Translations under genes and position numbers: made by a program
Shown: in pieces, positions 21,601 through 32,800 of the stretch
Numbering within the stretch: position 1 is the first letter of the stretch
Layout of the letters: every line of letters starts with the position of its first letter
Source: Cladobotryum mycophilum
Lineage: Eukaryota > Ascomycota > Sordariomycetes > Hypocreales > Hypocreaceae
Assembly: GCA_036429605.1 (NCBI GenBank)
Contig: JAVFKD010000004.1
Location: forward strand, 620,001 to 684,000
Direction of reading: 5' to 3'
DNA length: 64,000 nt
The notes under the pieces: generated by a model
Told to the model about the DNA's origin: nothing
Database searches by the model: none
What the model saw: only the letters and a program-made list of their open reading frames with translations

Positions 21601-22755
21601 ATAAGGCCTCTTCCGTTTCCGGATTTCACTGATATATCTGCCACATCCGCAATTCAATCCTATCCATGCCCAGGACGATCCTTATGGACAGTGACAATGT
21701 ATTGCTGACTGATGAGCGCCCTTTGTTACGACAAGTTTTAGATCCCTAGCGCGATCTGCTACTGTATGTTCAAGTACGTTCGCTGTAGGCTGACCTCACA
21801 AGCCTCCACCACAAACCTCACCAATGCTCGCAGCGTCGCATCCCAGACAGAGGCTGCGGGGACGGCTCGTGCTAGCCCGAAGCTACCGAGCCAATCGATG
21901 GGTTGCAAACGTTGAACCACGGACGGACAGCTGGCTGGTGGTTCAAGGACTCACAGCAGTTCATGCGGCTGCCCGTTGAAAGGGCCCGTCAATACGAGCG
22001 ACGAGAGGCTCAGGATCTATCCAACTTGAAATATTGTTTGTTCCTTCAAATTTCATCAAGGATTTGGGTTAGACGAGGCTCCTCCAGTCAGAAATCCAAT
22101 CATTTCGAAACGTGCGTTATTTCTAGATATACTGTCAACACCCTTGTCCCGAAAAGGATCAACAGTTCCACCTACGATATCTGGAAGCCAAGCTCAAACC
22201 ATGTCAAAACCCATGCCCCCCTGCCAAAACGCTTTTCAATCGCGCCGTTGTTCGTCTCATGCAATCGCCCAGTTGGCACGGAGCGCGATGTTGTCCCCGA
22301 AACAAGGAGCCTCATGGCCCCACCGTCCAAGCCATGCCCATGAGAAAAAATAGGATCCTACCCCAATTATTCGGCCGGAAGCCAGAATGAGGTACCCGGA
22401 TCAACACCATGTTCTTAATCTTAACATTGGATGACTTTGCGTAGCAATCTCTTTGCTGGTATAGAGGTGAATCGTTTGAACATGGTATGGCGCTGGATGA
22501 TGAATCAGAATTCACACCAATTTGACAGCACTTGATCTTTGGTGCTGTTTCAGATTGAGTAATGGTTCTACAGTGTCGTTTCCGCGAACTTGAACTCCCT
22601 TTCTCAGGACTACTAATCCCTGAACCAAACCACCCACCTCGCCAGGAAGACACTTCCGAAACGTGCATTAGTTACGATCTTATTTGTAGTCTTTTTTTAT
22701 CTTTCTTTTTGGTGTTTCTTTTTTGTTCCCTTGTTCTTACACGAAAAGCCCGACT
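18616..22755. other. Long intergenic region (4.1 kb) without a recognised gene
   Basis: Lies between the EGF-type gene (transcribed away, minus) and the 3' end of the rhamnose mutarotase gene. Purine-rich tracts on the plus strand at about 19790-19920 and 20220-20260 (GAAGAAGAAG), and pyrimidine tracts near 20300-20345. The frames found here (up to 158 codons) are low-complexity or lack family features, and I do not call them genes. It probably contains the EGF gene's promoter and long leader. Confidence 0.5.
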
Positions 22756-23310
22756 TCATGGTTGGTAAAACACCTGCTCCATGGGCCTCCACCAGCTTGG
22801 CTCTCCAGACTCTGAGCTCACTGCCCCGTCCACTAAACTCTCCTGCATGCTGTCTGTCAACTTCCACCACTCGCGCACTTTGGGATTGGCGGCCATTTTC
22901 TCCATGTCGCCGGCATAGTCGTATCCGACATACTTGAAGGTGCCGAACAACAGGCCCGTCTTGTCATCATAGTAGATGCTATCTACAAGGAGTCAAAGCG
23001 GTGGCTTGTTAGCAACCATTGAGATGCAAGTTATCTAAGCTTGACCTTGAACAAAAAAAAGTCCTGTATAAAAAGCACTGGTATGGGGGGAGGCCAGAGG
23101 GAAAAGAGGCTTACAGTCTTCCAGTCCACATTCCTTGATTTGTTTTAGTACCTCGGGCCACACTTTGGCGTGAGAGGCCTTGTACTCTTCTACTCGGTCC
23201 TGCTTAAGCTTGATGACTTGGGCGAACCGTCTTCCGGGGTTCCTCTGTCGTGTTGAGGCTGCCTCTCCAGGTGGCGGCGATTGAGTGCCGGAGGATCTTG
23301 GCTGCCACAT
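22756..23310 (-). CDS. L-rhamnose mutarotase (RhaM/DUF718 family)
   Basis: Interconverts alpha and beta anomers of L-rhamnose, so it feeds rhamnose catabolism or salvage; probably cytosolic. Exons on the minus strand: 23115-23310 and 22756-22982 (423 nt, 140 aa; 132-bp intron). The intron splits the core of the fold, and splicing restores GLEDYSIYYDDKTGLLFG. Family landmarks: RFAQVIKLKQDRVEEYKASH, with the expected catalytic His at residue 47, VWPEVLKQIKECG, FKYVGYDYAGDM and WWKLTDSMQ. The first 27 or so residues (Ser/Pro-rich) precede the fold and are absent from bacterial RhaM; they could be a fungal extension, or the true start may be elsewhere. No other rhamnose-pathway gene is in view. 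Transposon copy B sits 429 bp upstream of the start codon, within its likely promoter. Confidence 0.92.
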
Positions 23311-23737
23311 TGTTTGATCTTGGCGAGGTTACAGGTGATTTGACTGCTACCCTAAAACGGATGGCTATGCGCGAAGACGAAAATAATACGGGATCACGAG
23401 GAAATCCCAGTGTCAGAAAGGAAGAAAAAGGGAGAGAGAAGAGGAGAGATGGAAAATAGAGATAAAGAGAGTCGGTAAATAAAAAAAATTACAAATCGCC
23501 ACACAGATTATTCTGCCGCGCTGTCCGGTGAGGGGAAGACCAGAAAAAAATAATAAATAATAATAATAGGTAAAACCAAAAAAATTCCCACGATTCTGGT
23601 TCGCAGGGTCTTGCTGGACTCACCCCGCAATCGTCTGCACAGAGATGGGGTTAGGTTGGGGAGGGGGAACGACGCATTAGGGACTGGTCATGGGCGAATA
23701 AGTGGGTAATAGTATGTTGGGGGAACCGGTGAACAGA
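23311..23737. other. Promoter-side spacer of the rhamnose mutarotase, left flank of transposon copy B
   Basis: 427 bp between the start codon and the insertion. A- and purine-rich on the plus strand, with no coding signal. The native promoter may be split by the transposon. Confidence 0.5.
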
Positions 23738-23739
23738 TA

Positions 23740-23784
23740 ACGTAATCCATAAGCGAGTGGTACACACAAGCGAGTGGTGCACCC
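23740..23784. repeat. Left terminal inverted repeat, copy B
   Basis: Same 45-bp TIR as copy A left, with two AAGCGAGTGGT units 17 bp apart. Confidence 0.9.
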
Positions 23785-23911
23785 CACCTAGTACACCATT
23801 TAGAAGAAAATAAAACCAACTCTTCGTAGCTTTTTTCTACGCCCTTCTATTAAAAATATATTAAATAATTATTATAATAGTATTAGATAAAGATGTACCT
23901 TTCTTACCTTC

Positions 23912-24100
23912 TTAAATTTCTTTACAGGTTCGTATATTATGGCCAGTCTTGCTGCACTTGCTACAGCGCGGAGCTTTCGTACGAGCAGACCCTCCTTGCC
24001 GTCTCTCTTGCTCTAGTTGCTCATTTATATCCCTTTGATCCAATTGATCTATTCCTTCTTGAATAGTAAATGTGCCTCCAAGTCGTATGCGAGTTTTTTT
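23912..24100 (-). other. -1-frame continuation of the transposase with CCHC zinc knuckle (copy B)
   Basis: Same arrangement as copy A: slippery A7 run at 24094-24100, then 60 codons in the -1 frame with the knuckle CSKCSKTGHNIRTC, ending at a TAA at 23912-23914. Confidence 0.8.
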
Positions 24101-25524
24101 GCTCTGCGGCGCTTGCTTAATGCCTCATTTGCTGCACGAAGTTCAGAGACCTCTTCGCGTAAAAATGCCACTTGATGCATAATTGCCGTTGCTCCCTTTG
24201 TAAATTGGTCAATCGCATTTAACATTGAAGTTGGAGAGCTATCTTGATGAGCGGCAATACAATTCTTTATATGCTCTGACTGTGAGTTAGCCTCGTGTGC
24301 GTTTTTTGGTGTTTTTGAGACCCAAGGCTGTACGGGCTTAGGCAGCGTTTTTGGAGGTGTTAATGTTCGTAATTCTATATCAAGCATCGAAAGAACCCTC
24401 TGTGGATTAAATGGTAATAGACCAGCTCCTGAAAAACCTCCTGTAATATTCTTCTCGTTGATTGTAGCAAAGAATGTCGTATGAAAAGCACAGAGGAAGT
24501 CAACCTTGCTGATGTGCGTAATATGCATACGCATTAACTTCTCAATTTGCCGACCGTATGCCTGCTTCAATGGCCCAAAACAACCAACATCCAATGGCTG
24601 AAGGATATGCGAGGAATGCGGAGGCATACAGACTGTAATAATCTTATGCTCCTTGCAATAGAGCTCAAATGCCGTTGAGTGGTGGCTCTCGTGGCCATCA
24701 AGGATAAGCATTCGATAGATCCCTTTTGTACGAGAAGCTGTATGACGATCAAAATGCTTAATCCAATCTAAGCCAACCTCATTGGTAGTCCAGCCATTCT
24801 CTGTTGTTGCAATACGCCAATCTGCTGGAAGATTACACTCTCGATACCAATTCTCAAGATGGTATTGTGCAGCAAGGATAATGAGTGGTGGTATTGCCCA
24901 GCCCATTGCATTGACGCCTTGGATTACAGTTGCCCACTCCCGATTGCCAGGCTGGGATAATTTCGTCTTTTTAAGGCCTTCTGAAGTCGTAACCACCATG
25001 CCTGGAAAGATAATACCCATCATGAAGCCAGTCTCATCAAAGTTATAGAGATCATCATCAAGGACCCCATATTTGGCCTTTATATTCCGTACAAGTGCAA
25101 ACCAATTGCTTATAAGCTTTGGATCTTCACATTGAGCTCTTTGATAGTCGTATTTGCGAGCCCAGCGTGTACGGAGCTTTGGCTGGCGTTTAACGAAGTT
25201 TGATGCCCAGTTTTTGCCAACTGGTGGCGCGTCGCGTACGCGCAGTAGATGATTGGCCATTTCTTCAACACCACGCAATCTAGGAGGAAATGATCTTGCA
25301 GATAGATCAATTATATGCTCAACTATAGCCTCTTCTTCTGATTTTGTAAGATTCATTGAATTGGCTCTTGTATCGCATCTTGATGGTGTACCAGCGCGAC
25401 GCCGACTAAGAGTCATACAACTAACATTGTAGATTTTTGCTACAGCTCTAAGACTTAAATTTGGGTCTTTTTGAAGAGATTGAAGGGCAAGAGAGATCCT
25501 ATTCTCATTTGAAAGTGTTGCCAT
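24049..25524 (-). CDS. Fot1/pogo-family DDD transposase, zero-frame ORF (copy B)
   Basis: 491 aa, identical to the copy A protein: psq-type HTH, CENP-B-type HTH and the DD35D catalytic triad D163/D276/D312. The zero frame ends 14 codons after KRRRAKK, just as in copy A. The break therefore predates the duplication, or it is an error shared by both copies. The intact catalytic core and undiverged sequence suggest the family was active recently. Confidence 0.93.
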   Translation of the reverse strand: MATLSNENRISLALQSLQKDPNLSLRAVAKIYNVSCMTLSRRRAGTPSRCDTRANSMNLTKSEEEAIVEHIIDLSARSFPPRLRGVEEMANHLLRVRDAPPVGKNWASNFVKRQPKLRTRWARKYDYQRAQCEDPKLISNWFALVRNIKAKYGVLDDDLYNFDETGFMMGIIFPGMVVTTSEGLKKTKLSQPGNREWATVIQGVNAMGWAIPPLIILAAQYHLENWYRECNLPADWRIATTENGWTTNEVGLDWIKHFDRHTASRTKGIYRMLILDGHESHHSTAFELYCKEHKIITVCMPPHSSHILQPLDVGCFGPLKQAYGRQIEKLMRMHITHISKVDFLCAFHTTFFATINEKNITGGFSGAGLLPFNPQRVLSMLDIELRTLTPPKTLPKPVQPWVSKTPKNAHEANSQSEHIKNCIAAHQDSSPTSMLNAIDQFTKGATAIMHQVAFLREEVSELRAANEALSKRRRAKKLAYDLEAHLLFKKE

Positions 25525-25578
25525 AATAGATGGTAGAGGAATTTAATGTATAGTGATAGAGGTAGATATGGCTATTAA

Positions 25579-25623
25579 GGGTGTACCACTCGCTTGTGTG
25601 TACCACTCGCTTATGGATTACGT
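25579..25623. repeat. Right terminal inverted repeat, copy B
   Basis: Same as copy A right; one mismatch to its partner TIR. Confidence 0.9.
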
Positions 25624-25625
25624 TA

Positions 25626-26854
25626 TTGTTTTTCTTTTATTAAACTTGAGAGCGTGCTGTATCTGAAACTATTTGGGATAAATGTTGAGCTCTTTGATAG
25701 ACACTGGTAGAGAGTGTTGGAGAGTGTTGGATAGGTAGGGTTGGAATTAGAATAGAGCGCTGATGATCCTTATTCTTTTTTACCTCGTAATCGGGTAGAT
25801 TTTCGATCGGATAAACGAAAGCTATCAAGCTATAATCTCAAAAAATATCATCTCATCTCCTCCATCCCATAATTCTAATTTTTGCAGATTAATTCTCCTA
25901 AAAATATACCCAACATCAAATATGTTGGCCTATTCTCCCCCTCCTCCCTCCAAGCTTTGTCCATCAGATAAAGCAACCAATATTACCCCGCAGTCTAAAT
26001 AGACATCAACCAACAAAACCAGCCCTTTTTATTTTTTTGGCATTTGCATCACGCTTATAAATGACACTTACAAATGACACACACACACACACACACACAG
26101 CAAACACCTACCACTCTACCTAGTAGGTCTCTCCCCTGCATGGCCACACACCCCAAATGGTATCATAATGCCCGCTCCATCTTCAAAAAGAAGAATACTT
26201 ATACTTGACCCCCAATCCCATTCCATCCCATCTCCCCCAGGCATGACTAAATCCTGACTGCATACGACAAGACAACTCTTTCTCGCAGAGCAATGGGCCT
26301 CCACGCTCAATCACACGGGATGTGACTCTAAACCCCCTTCAAACCGCACAGACACCCGCACAGGCAATGCGGACCCCAAAACTCCACGAGCTGTGACATC
26401 AACCGACAGCTGTTTTGCTCCACTGATGTGATCAACCAAGTCATTGCTTTGTCGGACATGGCGCTTCCATCCCGCGGATCTGTTACGATAGAGCATCACG
26501 TCAAACTAGGGGCGGCAGATCAACCGACGGCGGCAGGGCACCTCATAGGTAATGATTGCAGTTCATTCAAGCCATCGCTGTCATTTAAAAAAGGGATTGG
26601 GTCAAAAGTGTAAACTGTAATAGTTTCTCATTCGTAGGATCCATCATCCGTGTCCCTAGCTAAGTAAAAGCAAACGCCAGTCATTCATTCCATCTCAGCC
26701 CCAATCGGGTATTATAACAATCAAACGGGCATTTTCCCTGTATCGCGCCAGCCATTCTGAGTTCCGTAATAGTAAGAAACAATGCTGTTGAAGCCATGGG
26801 CATAAACTTTGGTAAGACATAGGAAAAGGAGAACAAAGTCTCGTGGTCATAAAA
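25626..26854. other. Intergenic region with (AC)11 repeat
   Basis: Between transposon copy B and the 3' end of the His-rich membrane protein gene. Holds an (AC)n microsatellite at 26077-26098. A 62-codon minus-strand frame at 26311-26499 has protein-like composition, but I found no supporting exon upstream and do not call it a gene. Confidence 0.45.
26077..26098. repeat. (AC)11 microsatellite
   Basis: Perfect dinucleotide run of 22 bp. Confidence 0.9.
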
Positions 26855-27955
26855 TCATTTCTTCTCAACATCATCCTTGTAGGGAGGCAGAGTAGTCTCT
26901 TGCGCCTCGTCCGCCTCCATCAGTCCCTGCTTCTCTTCTTCGGCAGTTGCGAACTTGTGAGAAACTGCCTTGGCTCGAGGACAGCCTGCGGTACGGGCAC
27001 GGGCACGACGGCATTTACTTCTGAGGACCGTAGTAAGTCGATACATCACGCCGCAGATGAACATTCCCAAGCTGTGTGTTTTGTTAGCAGGATTCGGGGT
27101 CAGAGCTTGTCTAGAAAAAAATACGTACAATGCAACACCAACACCAGCAGTAACTCCCATCAAGACGGGGAGGACAATGTGGGCAATGATGTTTCTCAAA
27201 AGACGGCCCCGGCTGTGGTGCTCGCCCGACTCATGGTGACGATGGCCCTGGGGCTCTTCAACCTGGTGCTGCGGGTGTTCTGTGGTCTTGGAACCATGAG
27301 GGCGGTGCTTGTTGTGTCGTCCACGTCCACATGAGCCAAAGCCCTTGACGCCATTCAAGGCATCTCCAATCATGGTCTTGGTGCGGCAAAACATGGAGTT
27401 GCACGGGACCTGGGCAGGTTCCTTGATTTCGACGTTTCCAATAATGATCTCTCCCGTCGCAGCCTTGATGAGGCCGACCTTGACGATGGGGACCTGATCG
27501 ACGAAGCGGTTGCCAACCTCGATAACACGCAGGACGACATCGACAAGTTCCATCTTTTGATCCTCGTCGAAAGCCTGGGGAACAATAGAGAGACTGTAGC
27601 CCAGCTTCTTCTCCCTCCCGCTACCGAAGCGCCCCTTCACCGTAGCCATCAAATCGCCATGCCAGGGGTCCGCGTTGGGGTACAGCTCAAAGCCGTTGAG
27701 CACGAGCTTGGTGCCATCCTCGACAGCAAAGTCCAGCTCCAGGTTGGTGTGTCGGCCCCAGCACTGCTTGCACGGGAGCTGGAGGGACTGTGATAGCATG
27801 TCCTGGGGCATGGAGAAGGGCTCGGGGGTGGTGGGGATGGGGATGGGGAGGGCCTTGAAGATGCTCTCATCCTTTGCGGATAATTCCGGGACGATGACGA
27901 AAGCCGAGGCAGCAGCGGCTGCCGCCGTGAGGAGGGCGAGTGGCTTGAGAAGCAT
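26855..27955 (-). CDS. Secretory-pathway type I membrane protein with His-rich linker
   Basis: 347 aa after splicing. Exons on the minus strand: 27129-27955 and 26855-27071. Signal peptide MLLKPLALLTAAAAAASAF, then a lumenal domain beginning VPELSAKDESIFKALPI with Cys pairs (LPCKQCWG; VPCNSMFC). This is an arrangement I have seen in conserved fungal proteins of unknown function. Next is a linker of about 35 residues with some ten histidines (residues about 218-252), one membrane helix (VLPVLMGVTAGVGVAFLGMF) and a basic then acidic cytoplasmic tail ending VEKK. The 57-bp intron (GTACGT donor, CACACAG acceptor) lies inside the membrane helix, is a multiple of three and has no stop, so retention also gives an open frame. 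The spliced helix is longer and more hydrophobic, which favours the spliced model. The terminal KK is suggestive of ER retrieval only if exposed. Confidence 0.82.
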   Translation of the reverse strand: MLLKPLALLTAAAAAASAFVIVPELSAKDESIFKALPIPIPTTPEPFSMPQDMLSQSLQLPCKQCWGRHTNLELDFAVEDGTKLVLNGFELYPNADPWHGDLMATVKGRFGSGREKKLGYSLSIVPQAFDEDQKMELVDVVLRVIEVGNRFVDQVPIVKVGLIKAATGEIIIGNVEIKEPAQVPCNSMFCRTKTMIGDALNGVKGFGSCGRGRHNKHRPHGSKTTEHPQHQVEEPQGHRHHESGEHHSRGRLLRNIIAHIVLPVLMGVTAGVGVALYVFFSRQALTPNPANKTHSLGMFICGVMYRLTTVLRSKCRRARARTAGCPRAKAVSHKFATAEEEKQGLMEADEAQETTLPPYKDDVEKK

Positions 27956-29877
27956 TGTCGACGACCAAACGAAGGACGACGATGAAGTCCTCTTTGGTTG
28001 ATGGACGATGGATGTGTTGGTTGTTAAAAGGAGCGTTCACCTGTCTTGATGCTTTTTGAAGTATGGTTTTTGTTTGTGTGTTTTGAAAGATGAGGCAAGG
28101 TAAAAAGGGACAAAGGTGAGGGTGTGAGGTAAAAAGGGAACAGAAAGAGGGAGAGGGAGAGATGAAGTCAAAAAGAAGAGCCACAGTTAAAAGAAGGTGG
28201 TGGCGAAATGGTCACTAAAAGAACAAGCTGAGAGCTTAATCGCCAAGTGCTGTCCTATCGCAGTGACATGGTAGTGCCATCGTGGAGGCGTCCCGTTATT
28301 TGATTGGCCAGCCGAGCCCAAGTGCTGTCGTATGCACTTTTGTCTTGGCATTTTTCTTCTTTTTGGTAGATCGGGGCGATTGTCCGAGACAATGTCCAGC
28401 GCCGAAAGCATTGGAACTGGACCTCTTTCAGGGCCTTCCAGGGCTGCCGTTTTGCCGGATATAGGGGAGGGGGAAGGGGGCACAGCAACGCACAGGTACA
28501 AGTAGCACTGTTTAGGAACCCTGTTCACCACTGAAAGCGCTGGAAGATGCACTGAAGCCGCAGCCCCTAAGAAAAGGCGTCGTCATCGCCCTGAAACGTT
28601 CAAGAGTGTACTTAGCAGTCAGTCAGTCAGTCAGTGTACCACCCACCCACAGCCCACCCGCCCATTCATTCATGGATCGCACAACCCCATAAAAAGTGAT
28701 TACGACGCTTTCTGCTAATCTGGCCAATAGTAAGTTCAATACTGATTTGATCATGTTCTAATCTTGGGCATGACAGCACAGGGAACCCGGCATTTGCATC
28801 CGGCTCCTCATTATCTCTCGGTCTCACTCTTCAGGTTCTGTCCCACCTTCTCCCATGATGAACATACATACATGCATACTGATCGTCGTCATTCCTACTA
28901 TTGAAATCTCAATTCTCCACACTCTGGAAATACTCTAGACGCCGTCTTGTTTTTGCTTGGCCCCCGTTTCCAACAAAAAACCGACGGAAACAACGTTTCA
29001 AGCCAACTTGGCGTCGCGTCCTAACCGCCAGCCTTGATGCATCCACCCAACCACCCCACCTCCTCACCTAACATCGATGAATGCTCGCGTGCCTCTCATC
29101 CATACATCCAAATAGTGTACCTTTACATTGCCAACATGCATATGTGGGCTTCATTGTGTTCAATTATAAGCGCCCTGCCAAGTCGTGCTATATGATCAGC
29201 AGAATCTAGATACTCCCCAAGACCAACATGCAGAGGGGACACTGCCTCGTTGCGTGTGCACTTCCCTTTGTCTTTCTTACCAACAACACACAATGTGTGC
29301 ATCGATGGCCTCGTCTGGAATGATAATCACAACTTTGATCAGGATGCAGTGTCTTCCCAACAGGGAAAGCGCAGCATAGCCACGTATTTCATTTTACAAT
29401 AGCCCCCATTGTCTTGGGGCTGGTCTATCCTTTACTGAGACGCTGTTGGCAACTCCAAGCACGCAACATGCATTGCCGCGCTCGTTGGTTATCGGCGATT
29501 CAAACAGACCCCATGGGTTAGGCCATTCATCGAGACATTCACGCCCTCAACATCACCAACACCTCTTCCACGACCAACATCTTCAGGACACTCCCATACA
29601 CACACACGTGACTCGACTCTCAAAAAACAACTATGCATATTGAACTCTTCTGCATCCATACTAGTACAGCATGATAATTATGGCTCTACACCCCTTTTTT
29701 GATGCCAATACCCTTTCCACCGTCCACAATCCCAATGCGTATATGAAAAACCAACCCCTGCCAACAAAGGGAAGAAGAAAAGAAAGAAAGAGAAAAAAAC
29801 AGCTAGAAGCAACAAATATCAGACAACTTTGTCCCCGTAGTAACTAACCTGTAACATCCTGTCAAACTTTGCATGAA
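27956..29877. other. Intergenic region with (CAGT)5 repeat
   Basis: 1.9 kb between the His-rich membrane protein gene (promoter side) and the 3' end of the mucin gene. Contains (CAGT)5 at 28616-28635. No supported exon was seen. Confidence 0.5.
28616..28635. repeat. (CAGT)5 tetranucleotide repeat
   Basis: Perfect 20-bp tandem repeat. Confidence 0.85.
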
Positions 29878-32800
29878 TCACTCCTCTCCATCAACATCCT
29901 CCACGTCATCATGTCCGTGAAACAATGACCTAATCTTTCCCACCGCAGTCTTTCCCCAATCGGGCAACCACTTCGTGCCGGGAAGCAGGCCGTCGCCGAG
30001 GTTCGTCACGTTCTGGTGTCGATGCAGCGGCGAGTCAGCGCCCCAGGGGTAGTTAGGATTGTCAGGCAATTGCGTGTCCGGCGCCTCGACGGTGGGGACT
30101 GGATAAGGCGCGCGGGATTCCGACGCCCCGTCCTTGGACGTGGTTGATGTTTCAAAGGTTGTAGGCATGGGCACGGGGTAGGGGTTTGCATCTGTGGATT
30201 ATGAGGTTAGTTGACTGTTTTGGGGGACGTGTTAATGGGGAAAAGAAAGACTTACTTGAACTGCTCGAGTGAGTTCCGTTCCAATGGGTGCTATAGTGCT
30301 GCGTGCTCGTCGTGGTGCATGTCGATGAAGCGTACATGGGAGTCGAAAGCGTTGCGGTAGTCGACGCCGGAGCTATCGTCCACGAGTAAAAGGTGGAGCA
30401 ATGGGTAGACGTGGCCGTCCCATTCAGGACCCGGCTACAAACTGTGGCGGTTGCGCTATTGTTGGGATACGTATACGTCCACGTGTGCGTGCACGTCGAG
30501 CTCGAGCTGTTCCAGTAGCCACTCGTGCTGCTGCTGAAGCTTGATGGATGTCCCGTGGAGATGGTCCCTGGTGCGGTTTCGGTGATTGTAATCGCCCATG
30601 TTGAGTTTCCAGATGATGAAGCGGTAACCGATGAAGATGGGTGTACGACAGTACCGGTTACGATAGATGTATCCGAGGTTGACCAGGGCAGGGCTCGACT
30701 AGTAGAGCTGTCGTTTGCAGACACCGTGTTGGTGATGACGATGACTGATGACGACGCGGTAAATGTAGACACTGTGACGGTAACTAGATGAGTGGTCGTA
30801 GTGGTGGATGCAAGGGGCGTGGTCTCAGTCAAGGGTCCACGAGTGGTGTTGGTCCAGGTGAACCCGCTGCTAAAGGTGGATGCGGTAGATATCACAGTAC
30901 CAGACACTTTAGACGTTACCGACCCTGTAGGCCATGGTTCAGTCACCGTTACGATGGATGTCTCTCCACCTCCACTTCCACCGGAGCTAGTCGTCTGATT
31001 GTTTGTCGGAAAAGGTGGCGAGCTGGAGCCACTCCACGACGTGCCGGTTCCTGTCAGCCAGGAGGTCAATACAGTGGTTTGCACTGCCGTGCCACTTGTT
31101 ATGACGGTTGTAACAACCGTTGCCGCCACCCTGCTTGAACTTGAGTCCGTTTCAACCCCTGAAGAGAGTGGAATGGTAACAGAAGAGGTGTTCGTTATTG
31201 TTGCCGTGGTAGGCAGAGTGGTAGCTGTCCACCAGGTGGAAGAAGTATTGGTGTATGGTGGCTGAGGCGCTGTGCCGCTCATTGTGACTGTGATGACTGT
31301 GCCTATAGGCGACGAAGCAGAGCTAGAATTTGAAGGAAAGGGGGCCCCGGATGAGCCACTGGTCAGGATTGTTCGAGTAATCGTGGTTGGCCAGAGAGTT
31401 CCATTGCCTGAGCTGGAGACTGTCCAGGGGTTCGTTCCGGTGCTAAGCTGCAGCTTCGACGACGTCCAAGTCGAGTTGGAAGCCGCAGACTGGGTGACCG
31501 TCACAATGATGGACGTCACTGTGCCCAAGTTCGTGCTGGTTTGGGTAATGATAGTTCCGGATACGGTTCTCGTTGAATTGTTTGTGGTGGGGAAGGGCGG
31601 ACTCTGGGAAGAAAAAGTTCTGGTTGGCTTCACGCCACTACTCAACGAGATACCCGGGGTAGTCGTGTTGAATGGTGGGACTGTCGAGCTGCTGGAAGTA
31701 TCGTCTGTCCAGGTGATATTGGGAGGGGGAAAGAGATTGAGTGGCTTGGGATTATGGACCAGGACAACGAAGGGACGGTTCCCCAGCTGGTTATGGTAAC
31801 AACAGTTCCTGATACGGTTGTATTGCCAAAGGGTGGTGTCGTTCCAGGCCTCTCGGTGACTGTCTTTGTGGTAACGGTGCCGATCTGAGAGGAATCTTGT
31901 GTGGTAATTGGAGAGGTGCCCCAGCTCGATGCGCCGGTAGTAACAGTAACTGTGATAACCCCCGATGAGGCAGTGACAGTGCCATTAGCGGTGCCAGAAG
32001 GAAGTGAAGTCTGGGAACCAGACGTAACACTTGTCTCGACTTGAGAAGTGGTAGTATTGGCAGGGAGCTGTGTGCCTGTTGCAGACTGAGTAACCGTGAT
32101 GACAGACGTTCCTTTACCAGTCAAAACTGATGTCCAGGTAGTCGAATTGGCCGACGATGAACCAGTCGAGACCGGGAAATTTGTAGTAAAAGTAAGCGTC
32201 AAGACAGTAGATACCGTACCAGAGCCAATCGTATGCACCAACGTCTCCGTCACGGTCGCAGTAGTGTTTGTCCAGCGTGCCGAGCTACCACCGACCGTCC
32301 ACGTGGAGGCCGAGAAGGTCTCTGTGCTCAGATTTTCCGTCGAAAGGCTGATATCAGAGGAACGGGTCGTAGACGGCGCGGAACTGTTGGTATGGGTGGC
32401 TGAAGTAGATATAACCGTTCCGTTCACCCAAGATGTTATGGTGGCAACAGATGTTGAGGGGCCATTGGTGACTGTGGTTGAATTGTTGGGAGTAGCCAAT
32501 GTAGTCGACTTGATGACTGTTTCCGTCAGAGTGATTGGAGAGTCAGAGCCGCTAGACACTGTAGTGGAAGATGTTGAGTCGCCTGTGCTCACGGGCAAAG
32601 CAGTGCTGCCGGATAAAATAGTTGAGACAGATGGCGATACAGCCCCTGATACGGTCACAAGCACCGTTGTCACCGTTACGGACAATGTAGTTTCAGTGAG
32701 ACCGGTGGTAGATGAGAATCCTGTGCCACTAGGGTTCGACTGGGTGGCTGTCACGATCGATGAATTGGTAAATCGAAGAGTGGTGGTTACATCTGAAGAA

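Larger units (their letters stand above)
23740..25623 (-). mobile_element. Fot1/pogo-type DNA transposon, copy B (1884 bp, complete)
   Basis: Second complete copy: same length, same orientation, same TIRs and same TA duplication (23738-23739 and 25624-25625) as copy A. It lies exactly 17,243 bp further along. The encoded protein is identical residue for residue, and every stretch I compared by eye matched at nucleotide level, including the seven-A run. Confidence 0.95.

Noticed and set aside
21319..22343. Plus-strand frames of 129 and 146 codons
   Set aside because: No recognisable domain, no matching splice partners, and unremarkable composition for non-coding DNA.
26311..26499. 62-codon minus-strand frame ending GGLESHPV
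   Set aside because: Composition is protein-like (KQLSVDVTARGVLG), but the frame upstream is closed and no exon could be joined. It lies in the spacer next to the 3' end of another gene.
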